Assembly: GCA_020638735.1 (NCBI GenBank)
Contig: JACKHZ010000015.1
Location: forward strand, 1 to 64,000
Reading direction: 5' to 3'
Origin: Planctomycetota bacterium
Lineage (GTDB): Bacteria; Planctomycetota; UBA1135; UBA2386
DNA length: 64,000 bases
Shown: one piece after another, positions 17,039-26,100 of the stretch
Layout of the letters: each line of letters begins with the position of its first letter
Position numbering within the stretch: position 1 is the first letter of the stretch
Notes under the pieces: generated by a model
Seen by the model: the letters and a program-made list of their open reading frames with translations, nothing else
Database searches by the model: none
What the model was told of the DNA's origin: nothing
Program-made: the position numbers and the translations under genes

Positions 17039-20000
17039 ATGAAAGCCAACCCAACGCATCGGTCGCGACCGGCCTCTCCCGCCGCCTCGGCCCTCTCGAA
17101 GATCGCGATCCTTGGCGCCATCGGACTCGGCCTGACGGCCGCCGGCTGCGCCGGCGGCACTGCGGGCGATCCCGAAAACCGCGGCCCGTTCCTGGTCACG
17201 GCGATCAGCACCGGCTCCGGCAGCGTGTACCCGTATCGCATCCGCATCACCGACTCGTTCGGCAACCCGACCTCGACGGTGGTGAACATCGAGAGCGAGC
17301 AGACGATGAAGGACTACGTGAACGGCAACAACGGTGTGTTGCCGGTCGCGACGTTGCCGACCGACACGCTGCTGCCGAACGGTGACCAGGGCAACCACTT
17401 CCTGCACTTCAGCTTCAGCCACAAGCTCGACGCGGACTCGATCCTCAGCAACCTGCTGGCGGACCAGGCCAACTCGGGGCTCGGCGGCGCGCTGACGATC
17501 CTGGCCTACAACCCCTCGACCGAAGAGACGGTCGCGGTGCAGGGGCGCGGCTTCGTCAACGGCTTCACCTACTACAACACCGGCGGCACCCTGACCAAGG
17601 TCAAGGCCGTCGAAGAGAACGGCTCCGGGGTCACGATCCTGGACGCGCGCGCGGCAGGCTTCCCGAACTATCCGGGCGCCGCGGACCTCGTGTCGAAGAA
17701 GTCGTTCACGTTCGTCGCCGACACCGACAACGACCTGACGACCTTCGACAAGTTCCCGGCGAACCGCCTGCTCCGCATCCGCATCACCAACGCGGTGCGC
17801 GATTCGGAGACCGACATCCTGCGGCAGGAGGTCTACGTCGCCACAACCGTCGGCGCCGACCCGAACCCGCCGCAGGTGCTCGGCTTCACGTCGATCCCGC
17901 GCATCACTCCCGGCAACGGTCAGACCGGCATCGACCCGACCGGCACGATCCAGGTCGAGTTCAACAAGCCGGTGCAGCCAGGTGAGGTCGGCACCTTCTT
18001 CGACGCGACGCTGTTCACGCCCCCGACGGGTGGTGTGTCGCTGACGTGCACCTCGGCGGCGTCGAGCTTCCCGGTCATCTACTACGCGGACCCGGTCAGC
18101 TACGGCGACATGATGAACTACATCGTCAAGCCGGCCTACAACCTGCCCGGTCAGTCCCTGGTGGACGTCACGGTGCAGACGACGACGATCACGAGTCTCA
18201 ACGGCGACCTGATCGGGCAGTCGGTCAGCACGCAGTACACGACCGGCGACGGCCCGGGCATCGTCAACGCGCCCGTCGCGCCCGAGGCGATCTACGTCGG
18301 CGTCGGCGGTGCCGAGCCGGGCGTCTGTGTCATCGACCTCAACGGCTGCGGCCAGGGCACCGGCGACCTGACGAACACGCGTTGGCCGCTCAACCCCAAC
18401 ATCGGCGTGGCGGGCGTCGTTCCGTCGATGGCGCCGGGCACGTCGAACCTCGACGCCGGCGGCGCGGGCGTGCTCACGCTGACGCAGGACACCAACGGCA
18501 GCACCCGGCTGCTGCGCGATCCGATCCTCAGCGACCCGACCGACATCCACGTCGGTCCGCCGCTCGACCTGATCTACAACAACGAGAACATCAACCGCAA
18601 CGCCAGCCGGTCGAACCAGATCAACGAGCTGCTCGGCGTGCAGCAGGCGGGCAACACGATCACCCAGCCGCCGATCCCGAACCCGCCGCGGCTGGTGTTC
18701 CCGCCGCCGAACCCGAACCGTGCGATCTTCGGCGAGGAACCGGCGGTCAAGTCGTCGCTCGGCCCTCCCGGCGCGCTGGTGACCGGTGGTCCTGCCGCCA
18801 ACTGCCTCGCGGTCGGTCTGAACCAACTGGTGCTCGGCAACCCGTTCTCGTCGGTGCAGAACGAGTTCGGCCTCTACGGCACGACCTTCATGGGGGTGTT
18901 CGTCGGTCCGCAGCCGGCGCCGGCGTCGCCGCCGCCGCCGCCGCCGTTCTGCCCGTTCACATCACGCCAGCAGGTCGGTCACTTCCTCTACGTGCTCGAT
19001 CGCGACAACCGCCAGGTGCTGATCGTCAACAGCAACCGCTTCACGGTGCTGGACACGATCCGCCTGTCGGACCCGGTGAGCATGGCGATGTCGCCGAACA
19101 TGGCGTTCCTGGCGGTCAGCAACTTCGCCAGCGCGTCGGTCAGCTTCATCGACATCGATCCGACCAGCTCGACCTTCCACAAGGTCGTCGCCGAGACGCG
19201 CGTGGCCACCGGCCCGACCTCGATCTCGTGGCAGCCCGACGGTGAGGACGTGCTGGTGGTGTCGACGCAGGCCAACCAGCTGACGATCATCAAGGCGCTC
19301 GACTTCACGGTGCGGCGCCAGCTCGGCGGCTTCCTCAACAACCCGATCGACGTGATCGTGACGGAGCGCTACGTCGCCACCGGCAACACGTCGGGCCTCT
19401 ACAACGCCTACATCCTCAACTCGAACGGCTCGATCGCCGTCTACGAGTCAGGGCCGGACGGCGTCAACGGCATCGGCTTCAACGACATCATCGGCTCGGT
19501 GACGAACGTCTCGTTCCCGCGCGCCAAGTCGATGATCTACGACTTCAACGCCGGTCTCGGCGGCGTGCTGGTCGGCCACACGGACGCGACAGGCCTGGGG
19601 CAGGTGTCGCGCCTGTCGATGACGGCGTCGCCGGCTGGTCCGCGGCCGCTGAACCCGTCGTCGACCGGCTTCATCCTGCCGCCGACCTTCCGCCAGAAGG
19701 AGTGGACGGTCGTGCAGCGCATCGGCGGCACGGCCGCCCAGGGGTCGTTCGCCGATCAGATGAGCGGCAACTCGATCATCGATCTGTGCTACGACGACCT
19801 GCGCAACTTCGGCGGTCTGCCCGGCCAGGCCAACGTCTACGCGCCGTCGTTCGCTACCACGCCCTACCTGCACTCCGGCAAGCACACGCTGAAGAACGGC
19901 TCGGTCCGGGCTTCGACGCCGCGGCTGCTGTTCATCGCGTTGTCCGACGTCGGCGCGGTCGACGTGTTCGAGTTGCAGTCGGGCACCCGTGTGCAGACGA

Positions 20001-20047
20001 TCAGCGCGCCCGGCGTGCGCGTGGTCGCCAACTACTGGCGCCAGTAG
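17039..20047 (+). CDS. Large lipoprotein with Ig-like and beta-propeller domains
   Basis: 1002-residue predicted outer-surface or periplasmic lipoprotein. The signal sequence has a hydrophobic core (I-A-I-L-G-A-I-G-L-G-L) and lipobox-like A-A-G-C37. An N-terminal beta-rich part is followed by a Big_5-type Ig-like domain near residue 300 (P-G-N-G-Q-T-G-I-D-P-T-G-T-I-Q-V-E-F-N-K-P-V). After a Pro-rich linker (~residue 620) come YVTN-like propeller repeats: F-L-Y-V-L-D-R-D-N-R-Q-V, M-A-F-L-A-V-S-N-F, V-L-V-V-S-T-Q-A-N. It probably binds proteins or polysaccharide at the envelope. Codon bias matches its neighbours. The N-terminal domain type recurs in the disrupted gene at 39730-43271. The ATG is chosen because it starts the signal peptide; an upstream reading would place ~50 atypical residues ahead. 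Confidence 0.85.
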   Translation: MKANPTHRSRPASPAASALSKIAILGAIGLGLTAAGCAGGTAGDPENRGPFLVTAISTGSGSVYPYRIRITDSFGNPTSTVVNIESEQTMKDYVNGNNGVLPVATLPTDTLLPNGDQGNHFLHFSFSHKLDADSILSNLLADQANSGLGGALTILAYNPSTEETVAVQGRGFVNGFTYYNTGGTLTKVKAVEENGSGVTILDARAAGFPNYPGAADLVSKKSFTFVADTDNDLTTFDKFPANRLLRIRITNAVRDSETDILRQEVYVATTVGADPNPPQVLGFTSIPRITPGNGQTGIDPTGTIQVEFNKPVQPGEVGTFFDATLFTPPTGGVSLTCTSAASSFPVIYYADPVSYGDMMNYIVKPAYNLPGQSLVDVTVQTTTITSLNGDLIGQSVSTQYTTGDGPGIVNAPVAPEAIYVGVGGAEPGVCVIDLNGCGQGTGDLTNTRWPLNPNIGVAGVVPSMAPGTSNLDAGGAGVLTLTQDTNGSTRLLRDPILSDPTDIHVGPPLDLIYNNENINRNASRSNQINELLGVQQAGNTITQPPIPNPPRLVFPPPNPNRAIFGEEPAVKSSLGPPGALVTGGPAANCLAVGLNQLVLGNPFSSVQNEFGLYGTTFMGVFVGPQPAPASPPPPPPFCPFTSRQQVGHFLYVLDRDNRQVLIVNSNRFTVLDTIRLSDPVSMAMSPNMAFLAVSNFASASVSFIDIDPTSSTFHKVVAETRVATGPTSISWQPDGEDVLVVSTQANQLTIIKALDFTVRRQLGGFLNNPIDVIVTERYVATGNTSGLYNAYILNSNGSIAVYESGPDGVNGIGFNDIIGSVTNVSFPRAKSMIYDFNAGLGGVLVGHTDATGLGQVSRLSMTASPAGPRPLNPSSTGFILPPTFRQKEWTVVQRIGGTAAQGSFADQMSGNSIIDLCYDDLRNFGGLPGQANVYAPSFATTPYLHSGKHTLKNGSVRASTPRLLFIALSDVGAVDVFELQSGTRVQTISAPGVRVVANYWRQ

Positions 20048-20063
20048 TTCCGCCAGAGTCGCT

Positions 20064-20097
20064 GCCAGCGGGCCGTTGAGAAGGCGGCCCGCTTGGC
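20064..20097 (+). terminator. Strong hairpin after the lipoprotein gene
   Basis: A 12-bp stem, GCCAGCGGGCCG against CGGCCCGC-T-TGGC with one bulged T, and a 9-nt loop, beginning 17 nt after the stop. There is no U-tract. It probably ends transcription before menG. Confidence 0.5.
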
Positions 20098-20112
20098 GCA
20101 GAATCGGCGCCG

Positions 20113-20811
20113 ATGCCCGACGGAGCCACGATCCAGCGCATGTTCGCCGAGGTGGCGCCGGGCTACGACCGGGCCAACCGCGCGCTGTCCCTCGGCATCG
20201 ACGTCTGGTGGCGCCGGGTGACGACCGGGATCGTCGGAGTGAAGTCCGGCGAGCGGGGCCTCGACGTCTGCTCCGGCACCGGCGACCTGTGCTTCGCGCT
20301 GCAGCGCGCCGGCGCCGAGATGGTCGGCGCGGACTTCTGCGCGCCGATGCTGTCGTTCACCCACGACAAGGCGCAGCGCCTCGGCGCGCGGCGCCCGCGG
20401 TTCGTCACCGCCGACGCGATGCAGCTGCCGTTCGCCGACGCCAGCTTCGACTTCGCGACGGTGGCCTTCGGCATCCGCAACGTGCAGGAGCCGGTCGTCG
20501 CGCTGCGCGAGATGGCGCGGGTCGTGCGCCCCGGAGGCCGCGTCGTCGTGCTCGAGTTCGCGCAACCCAGGGTGCCGCTGTTCGGCGCGCTCTACCGGTT
20601 CTACTTCGGGCGCGTGTTGCCTTGGCTCGGCGGCAAGATCAGCGGCGCCAAGAACGGAGCCTATCGCTACCTGCACGACTCGGTGATGGCCTTCCCCGAA
20701 CGCGACGCCTTCCTCGGGCTGATGCGCGAGGCAGGACTGGCACGCCCCCGCACCAGGCTCCTCACCGGCGGCGTCGCCGCGATCTACCGTGGCGAAGTCG
20801 AAGCCGGCTGA
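20113..20811 (+). CDS. menG: Demethylmenaquinone/ubiquinone C-methyltransferase
   Basis: 232-residue SAM-dependent methyltransferase of the UbiE/MenG family, adding the ring methyl group in the last step of menaquinone (or ubiquinone) synthesis. It shows the family opening M-F-A-E-V-A-P-G-Y-D-R-A-N, the SAM loop L-D-V-C-S-G-T-G-D-L near residue 50, and V-A-F-G-I-R-N near 120, plus P-G-G-R-V-V-V-L-E-F. It heads a tight cluster with a CPBP membrane protein, UbiX and UbiA. No ubiquinone-specific hydroxylase is present, so menaquinone is the likelier product. The next gene's GTG overlaps its 3' end by 23 nt. Confidence 0.92.
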   Translation: MPDGATIQRMFAEVAPGYDRANRALSLGIDVWWRRVTTGIVGVKSGERGLDVCSGTGDLCFALQRAGAEMVGADFCAPMLSFTHDKAQRLGARRPRFVTADAMQLPFADASFDFATVAFGIRNVQEPVVALREMARVVRPGGRVVVLEFAQPRVPLFGALYRFYFGRVLPWLGGKISGAKNGAYRYLHDSVMAFPERDAFLGLMREAGLARPRTRLLTGGVAAIYRGEVEAG

Positions 20812-21547
20812 TCCCGAAGCCGCGGTCGCGTCCGAACCGGGCGGCTACTTCCACTGGTCGCGCATGCCGTCGATGGGGCTGTTCGCGGTGCTGCCGCTGT
20901 GGCTCGTCTACGTCGGTCTGCGGTGGCAACTCCTGCCCGACGATCGCAACGGCGCCGAACTGTGGCTGCTGCAGGAGGTCGGCCGCCTCGGCAGCCGCGC
21001 GCACCTGATGATGAGCGGCGGCTTCGCGCTGCTGATCGTCTCCGCGGCCGTCGTGTTGGTGCGGCGTCACATCCCGTGGTCGCGCGTCGCCGCGGTGATC
21101 GCGCTCGAGGGCATCGTCTACGGCGTGATGCTCGGTCCGATCGCCTCGGCGATGACGTCGTCCGCCAATCGGCTGCTGCACGCCGGCGGCACCGAGTCGG
21201 TGTTGCTGGCCAACGTCGTCGGTTCGGTCGGCGCCGGCATCTTCGAGGAGTTGGTGTTCCGTCTGGGCCTGATGTCGGCGCTGGTCTGGGTCGGCATCCG
21301 CACGCTGCGCGGCTGGTCGTTGCCGAGCTGGGTCGCCGGCGTCGTCGCCGTGGTGCTGAGCGCGCTGGTGTTCTCGTGGTTCCACCACTTCTGCGGGGAG
21401 CCCTACGATCGCGGTCGTTTCGTCTTCCGGACCATGGCCGGCATCGTGCTCGGCCTGTTGATGTGGGCGCGCGGCTATGGCGTCTGCGTCTACACGCACA
21501 CGTTCTACAACCTCTACTTCTACCTGCTGCGTCCCGATGGCAATTGA
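20789..21547 (+). CDS. CPBP-family intramembrane metalloprotease
   Basis: 252-residue integral membrane protein with about six hydrophobic segments. It carries the CPBP/CAAX (Abi) motifs: F-E-E-L-V-F-R near residue 155 and F-H-H near 200, followed by a hydrophobic H-T-F-Y-N segment near 240. In characterised homologues the EExxxR and later His residues bind a catalytic metal within the membrane. Start is a GTG inside the end of menG; the first internal ATG (R-M-P-S-M) would shorten the cytoplasmic lead by ~25 residues and is possible. Its stop overlaps the ubiX start by 11 nt, so it is embedded in the quinone cluster. Whether it acts on a quinone-pathway protein is unknown. Confidence 0.83.
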   Translation: MAKSKPADPEAAVASEPGGYFHWSRMPSMGLFAVLPLWLVYVGLRWQLLPDDRNGAELWLLQEVGRLGSRAHLMMSGGFALLIVSAAVVLVRRHIPWSRVAAVIALEGIVYGVMLGPIASAMTSSANRLLHAGGTESVLLANVVGSVGAGIFEELVFRLGLMSALVWVGIRTLRGWSLPSWVAGVVAVVLSALVFSWFHHFCGEPYDRGRFVFRTMAGIVLGLLMWARGYGVCVYTHTFYNLYFYLLRPDGN

Positions 21548-22193
21548 CCCAGCGCCCTTCGCCGCGCGCACGATCGCCGTCTGCTTCTCCGGCGGCAGCG
21601 GAATCGCCTACGGGTTGCGCCTCGTCGAAGTGCTGTTGCGGGGTGGCAACGCGGTGCACCTCTGCGCGACCGGGGCGGCCTTGCGTGTCTTGCGCCACGA
21701 GGCCGGCGTGCCGATCGACCGCGCCGACGCGGACCTCGCCGAACTGTTCGCGGCGCCGCTGCGCGACCGGCTGCGCGTGCATGCCCTCGACGCCGTCGAG
21801 GCGGCGCCCGCGTCGGGAAGCGCCGGCATCGACGCGACGGTGATCGTCCCCTGCAGCATGGGTACGCTGGCGCGCGTCGCGCACGGCTTCTCGAGCAACC
21901 TCGTCGAACGCGCCGCCGACGTCGCGCTGAAGGAAGGACGCATGCTGTGCGTGGTTCCTCGCGAGACGCCGCTGTCGGTCGTGCACCTCGAGAACATGCT
22001 CAAGCTGGCGAAGCTCGGCGCGGTGGTGTTGCCGGCCATGCCGGGCTTCTACCACCGGCCGCAGCGCGTCGAGGACCTCGTCGACTTCGTCGTCGGCAAG
22101 ATCCTCGATCGCCTCGGCGTGCCGCACGAGCTGACGCCTCGTTGGCGTACGCCCGAGCCGCCGTCGCCGTGGGACGAAGGAGAGGTGTCGTGA
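21537..22193 (+). CDS. ubiX: UbiX-type flavin prenyltransferase
   Basis: 218-residue flavoprotein that attaches dimethylallyl to FMN, giving the prenylated cofactor used by UbiD-type decarboxylases. The FMN loop appears as S-G-G-S-G-I-A-Y-G (residues 18-26), followed by P-C-S-M-G-T-L-A-R-V near 108 and the C-terminal V-P-R-E-T-P-L-S-V-V-H-L-E-N-M signature near 145, which holds the phosphate-binding residues. It overlaps the preceding and following genes (GTGA with ubiA). In the futalosine route to menaquinone a UbiX/UbiD pair decarboxylates dihydroxynaphthoate, and the neighbours fit that; no UbiD lies in this window. Confidence 0.92.
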   Translation: MAIDPAPFAARTIAVCFSGGSGIAYGLRLVEVLLRGGNAVHLCATGAALRVLRHEAGVPIDRADADLAELFAAPLRDRLRVHALDAVEAAPASGSAGIDATVIVPCSMGTLARVAHGFSSNLVERAADVALKEGRMLCVVPRETPLSVVHLENMLKLAKLGAVVLPAMPGFYHRPQRVEDLVDFVVGKILDRLGVPHELTPRWRTPEPPSPWDEGEVS

Positions 22194-23059
22194 GCAGCGT
22201 CGCCGCCCGGGTGCGGGCCTATGCCGGGCTCGTGAAGTTGTCGCACTCGGTGTTCGCCCTGCCGTTCGCGCTGTTGTCGCTTCTGGTCGCGACCGACGGC
22301 GCGCCGTCGCTGCGCCTGCTCGGGCTGGTGGTGGCCGCCGTGGTCGCTGCGCGCACCGGCGCGATGGCCTTCAACCGCTACGCCGACCGTCAACTCGACG
22401 CCGAGAATCCGCGCACCAAGGGGCGCGAGATCCCGAGCGGTGCCGTCTCCCCCGGCGCGGCGCTGGGGCTCGCGCTCGGCGCCGGCGCGGCGTTCCTCGC
22501 GGTCTGTCGGCTGCTCGGCCCGCTGTGCCTGTGGCTCGGCGTGCCGACCCTGCTCTGGCTCTACGGCTACAGCTACGCGAAGCGGTTCTCGTCGCTGTGT
22601 CACCTCTGGCTGGGCGTCGCGCTCGGCATCTCGCCGCTGGCGGCGTGGGTGGCGGCCGACGGCGAGTTCGGTCCGCGCCTGTGGGCGCCGTTGCTGCTCG
22701 GCGTCGGCGTCGCCACGTGGGTCGCCGGCTTCGACGTGCTCTACGCCTGCCAGGACGACGCGTTCGACCGCCAGCGCGGGCTGCGTTCGCTGCCGGTGCG
22801 GCTCGGTCGCCGAGGGGCGATGATGGTGGCGCGGCTGCTGCACGTGCTCGCGCTCGGCTGCTTCGCCGCCTTCGCCTGGCTCGCCGGCCTCGGCGGCTTC
22901 TACCTCGGCGGCGTGACGCTCGCCGGTGCGCTGCTGGTCTGGCAGCACCGCCTGGTGCGTCCCGACGACCTGTCGCGCCTCGACGCGGCGTTCTTCACCG
23001 CCAACGGCACCCTGGCGGTGGTGATGTTCGCAGCCGGTTGCTTGGACCTGTATTGGTAG
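22190..23059 (+). CDS. ubiA: UbiA-family prenyltransferase
   Basis: 289-residue integral membrane prenyltransferase with about eight or nine hydrophobic helices. Both Asp-rich metal-diphosphate motifs are present: N-R-Y-A-D-R-Q-L-D (near residue 65) and D-V-L-Y-A-C-Q-D-D (near 185). It should attach a polyprenyl chain to an aromatic acid. The set UbiA-UbiX-MenG without 4-hydroxybenzoate genes resembles the MqnP-type arrangement of the futalosine pathway, so it is probably the dihydroxynaphthoate prenyltransferase. Start is a GTG that overlaps the ubiX stop. The next gene, holA, is only 19 nt downstream, so quinone and replication genes may share a transcript. Confidence 0.9.
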   Translation: MSSVAARVRAYAGLVKLSHSVFALPFALLSLLVATDGAPSLRLLGLVVAAVVAARTGAMAFNRYADRQLDAENPRTKGREIPSGAVSPGAALGLALGAGAAFLAVCRLLGPLCLWLGVPTLLWLYGYSYAKRFSSLCHLWLGVALGISPLAAWVAADGEFGPRLWAPLLLGVGVATWVAGFDVLYACQDDAFDRQRGLRSLPVRLGRRGAMMVARLLHVLALGCFAAFAWLAGLGGFYLGGVTLAGALLVWQHRLVRPDDLSRLDAAFFTANGTLAVVMFAAGCLDLYW

Positions 23060-23078
23060 ACGGACTCGCCACGCGCAC

Positions 23079-24275
23079 ATGGCCGTCCCCAATCCCGTCC
23101 AAGAGCTGACCCGCCTCGACAAGCTGGCCCGGCGCGGCCTGCCGCCGTTGGTCGTGGTGACCGGGCCGAGCGACTTCTTCCGCCAGAAGGCGATCGAACG
23201 CCTGCTGCAGGCGGTGCCAGAGGACGTCGAGCTGCGCACCGTCGATGCTGGCGAACTGCGCGCGGTCGGCGGTGGCGGTGGTGACGACGACGACGACGAA
23301 GGGCAGAGCGACGACGCCGGCGATGGCGCGGCAGCGCCCACCTGCCCCGAACTGCAGGACCTGCGCGGCGGCGGGCTGTTCGCGCGAGCGACGATCGTGG
23401 TGGTACGGCGCGGGGCCAACTGGTGGACGCGGTTCGCGCCGGCCCTGGTCGAGACCCTGCCGCGCATCCAGCCCGGCTCCTCGCTGATCCTCGACGCGCC
23501 GAAGCTCGACAAGCGCAAGAAGGTGGCGGCCGGTCTCGTGAAGCAGCTCGCCGCGGAAGGCGTGTTGTTCGAGTTGCGCGACCTCTACGACCTGCCGTTC
23601 GATCGCTCCCGCAGCCCGCTGGAGGGGGAGCTGTGCAAGTGGCTCGTCGGGGTCGGCAAGCAGCGGGGTGTGGCCCTGCAGCCGGAGAGCGCGTGGCTGA
23701 TGGTCGAGCAGGTCGGGAAGGCACCTGCGGAGTTGCTGGCCGAACTGCAGCGCCTACAGGACCAGCTCGGCGAGGATCCGACGCGGCCGCCGCTGGCGCC
23801 GCGGGACCTCGCAGGGCGACTGACCTGCAGCTTCGAATCGACGCCGTTCGAGCTCGCCAGCGCGGTGCTGAGCGACGACCGTCGCGCCGCCGAGCGCTCG
23901 GCGGCGGCGATGTTCACGCGCAGCGTGCGGCAGAAGGACGGTCGGGCCATGGACCAGGGCGGTCTGTTGCCGTTCACCACCAGCGTGTTGTTCGACCGTC
24001 TGGCGTCGCTGCACGACGCGCGGGTGCTGCTCGACGGCGGGGTCTCGTTGCGCGACCTGCCGGGCAAGGTCGGCGTCTACCAGTTCGTCGATCAGTTCCA
24101 GGATCAGGTTCGCCGTCACGATCAGGCGCGCCTGCGCCGCGGCCTGCTGGCGCTGCACGCGTGCCAGCGCGCGAGCCGGACGAGCGGTGAGGAGTCCTCC
24201 ATGTTGCTGACGCGGTTCTTGCAGCAGTGGTTCGACGGTGCCCCGGTTCCAGGGGCCGAGGAGTTCGAGCTGTGA
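23079..24275 (+). CDS. holA: DNA polymerase III delta subunit
   Basis: 398-residue clamp-loader delta subunit, AAA+-like but without ATPase motifs. The opening P-L-V-V-V-T-G-P-S-D-F-F-R-Q-K-A-I-E matches the HolA pattern, followed by F-A-R-A-T-I-V-V-V-R, then a helical middle and C-terminal collar domain. An unusual Gly/Asp insert (residues ~64-83, with five consecutive Asp) sits where the first domain normally has a short loop. The stop codon overlaps the mutL start (GTGA), giving a replication-repair pair. Length is within the family range once the insert is discounted. Confidence 0.82.
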   Translation: MAVPNPVQELTRLDKLARRGLPPLVVVTGPSDFFRQKAIERLLQAVPEDVELRTVDAGELRAVGGGGGDDDDDEGQSDDAGDGAAAPTCPELQDLRGGGLFARATIVVVRRGANWWTRFAPALVETLPRIQPGSSLILDAPKLDKRKKVAAGLVKQLAAEGVLFELRDLYDLPFDRSRSPLEGELCKWLVGVGKQRGVALQPESAWLMVEQVGKAPAELLAELQRLQDQLGEDPTRPPLAPRDLAGRLTCSFESTPFELASAVLSDDRRAAERSAAAMFTRSVRQKDGRAMDQGGLLPFTTSVLFDRLASLHDARVLLDGGVSLRDLPGKVGVYQFVDQFQDQVRRHDQARLRRGLLALHACQRASRTSGEESSMLLTRFLQQWFDGAPVPGAEEFEL

Positions 24276-26065
24276 TCAAGAAGCTGCCGATCGCCGTGGT
24301 CAACCAGATCGCCGCCGGTGAGGTCGTCGAGCGGCCCGTGTCGGTCGTCAAGGAGCTGGTCGAGAACTCGCTCGACGCCGGCGCCACGCGCATCCGCGTC
24401 GAGGTGCGCGCGGGCGGCGCCGAGCACCTGGCCGTGATCGACGACGGCGACGGCTTCCTGCCCGAGGACCTGCCGTTGGCGTTCGCCAGTCATGCCACCA
24501 GCAAGCTGGCCGACGTCGCCGACCTCGAGCACATCGGCAGCCTCGGCTTTCGCGGCGAGGCGTTGGCGTCGATCGGCGCGGTGGCGCGCGCGCGCATCCA
24601 GAGCCGCCGCCACGACGCCGACGAGGGCTGGGAGGTCCGCTGCGACGGAGGTGTCGAGACGGCGCCGCAGCCGTGCGGTTGTCCGGCGGGGACCCGCATC
24701 GAAGTCCGCGACCTGTTCTTCAACGTTCCCGCGCGTCGCCGCTTCCTGAAGGTCGCGCACGCCGAGCGTGCCCGCATCCAGCAGCTGATCTGCGAGCTGG
24801 CGCTGGCGCGACTCGACGTGGACTTCACGCTGGTCGCCGACGACAAGGAGCTGCTGCGGCTGCCGCGCGGCGTGTCGCTGTCCGAGCGCGTGCAGCAGTG
24901 CTTCGGTCGCGACCTCGGCGGCGGACTGTTGCCGGTGTCCCGCACCTTCGACGGCCTGGCGATCGAAGGCGTCGTCGGCGAGCCCGACCTGGCGCGGCGC
25001 GACGGCCGCCTCGAGCTGACGTTCGTCAACGGCCGCCTGGCGAGCGAGAAGAGCGCGCTGCACGCCGTGCGGCAGGCCTACCGCGAGTACCTGATGGGCG
25101 GGCGCTTCCCCGTCTACGTGCTGCAGGTCGCGCTGCCGCCCGAGCAGGTCGACGTGAACATCCACCCGCGCAAGGCCGAGGTGCGATTCGTCGAGTCGCG
25201 CAAGGTCGCCGGCTGCCTGCACGAGACGGTGCGCGCGGCGCTGCAGGCGCGCACCGTGCCGCAGGCCTTGGAGACGGCGCGCGACGGCGCCGTTCGCATC
25301 GCGCCAGAGCTGCCGCGTGCGCGCTCGGGTTTCCCGTCCTCGGCGCCGGGGCTGTTCGGTCCGGGAGGTGCAGCGCCGATGCGGGTCGAGCGGGTCCCGG
25401 CGCCATCGCCGTCGCCGGCGGTGGTGCGCGAGCCGGCGCCGGGCGGGCTGCCGGCGGGTCCGACGGTCGCGCGGCCCAATCCGTTCCGGCGGGCAGCGGG
25501 GCGCTTCCTGCAGGTGATGGACCTCTATCTGCTGCTGGAGGGTGACGACGGGCTGCTGGTAGTCGACCAGCACGCGCTGCACGAGCGCGTCACCTACGAA
25601 CGGCTGCGTCGCCAGCACGCCGCGCGCGACGTGCAGGTCCAGCGCCTGTTGGTGCCGGCGGTGGTCGAGATGACACCGGAGGAGATCGGCTGGGTCGAGG
25701 CGGCGCGCGAGCAGCTCGCCGCCGAGGGCCTGCTCGTCGAGCGTTTCGGGCCCAGCGCGGTCGCCGTGCACGGCATGCCGGCGGTGCTGGCCCGCACGGA
25801 TCCCAAGCAGCTGATGCGCGCGCTCGCCACGGGCGAGCACGACGACGGTCGCGGCTCGGTGCGCGAGCACATCGCCGAGCGGTTCCATTCGATGGCCTGT
25901 CGCGGCTCGGTGATGAGCGGGGACCGGCTGACCGACGTGGAGATCGAGGCGCTGCTGGTCGAGGCCGCGACGCTCGAGCACCCGCACAACTGCCCGCACG
26001 GGCGGCCGACGGTGTTGACGTTCTCGACCGCCGAGCTGGAGCGCTACTTCCGTCGCCGCTGCTGA
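24272..26065 (+). CDS. mutL: DNA mismatch repair protein MutL with endonuclease site
   Basis: 597-residue mismatch repair ATPase and matchmaker. The GHKL ATPase domain (~1-330) has I-A-A-G-E-V-V-E-R-P, E-L-V-E-N-S-L-D-A-G, D-D-G-D-G and L-G-F-R-G-E-A-L. After a Pro-rich linker (~335-405) the C-terminal domain has the metal-dependent nuclease motif D432-Q-H-A-x-x-E438-x4-E443, with A-C-R-G-S near 540 and C574-P-H576-G-R-P at the end, the known zinc-site partners. So it is the nicking type expected where MutH is absent. GTG start overlaps the holA stop. Confidence 0.95.
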   Translation: MIKKLPIAVVNQIAAGEVVERPVSVVKELVENSLDAGATRIRVEVRAGGAEHLAVIDDGDGFLPEDLPLAFASHATSKLADVADLEHIGSLGFRGEALASIGAVARARIQSRRHDADEGWEVRCDGGVETAPQPCGCPAGTRIEVRDLFFNVPARRRFLKVAHAERARIQQLICELALARLDVDFTLVADDKELLRLPRGVSLSERVQQCFGRDLGGGLLPVSRTFDGLAIEGVVGEPDLARRDGRLELTFVNGRLASEKSALHAVRQAYREYLMGGRFPVYVLQVALPPEQVDVNIHPRKAEVRFVESRKVAGCLHETVRAALQARTVPQALETARDGAVRIAPELPRARSGFPSSAPGLFGPGGAAPMRVERVPAPSPSPAVVREPAPGGLPAGPTVARPNPFRRAAGRFLQVMDLYLLLEGDDGLLVVDQHALHERVTYERLRRQHAARDVQVQRLLVPAVVEMTPEEIGWVEAAREQLAAEGLLVERFGPSAVAVHGMPAVLARTDPKQLMRALATGEHDDGRGSVREHIAERFHSMACRGSVMSGDRLTDVEIEALLVEAATLEHPHNCPHGRPTVLTFSTAELERYFRRRC

Positions 26066-26100
26066 GTCCGTGCCGCGGCGCGGGATCCGCCTTCGGCCGT

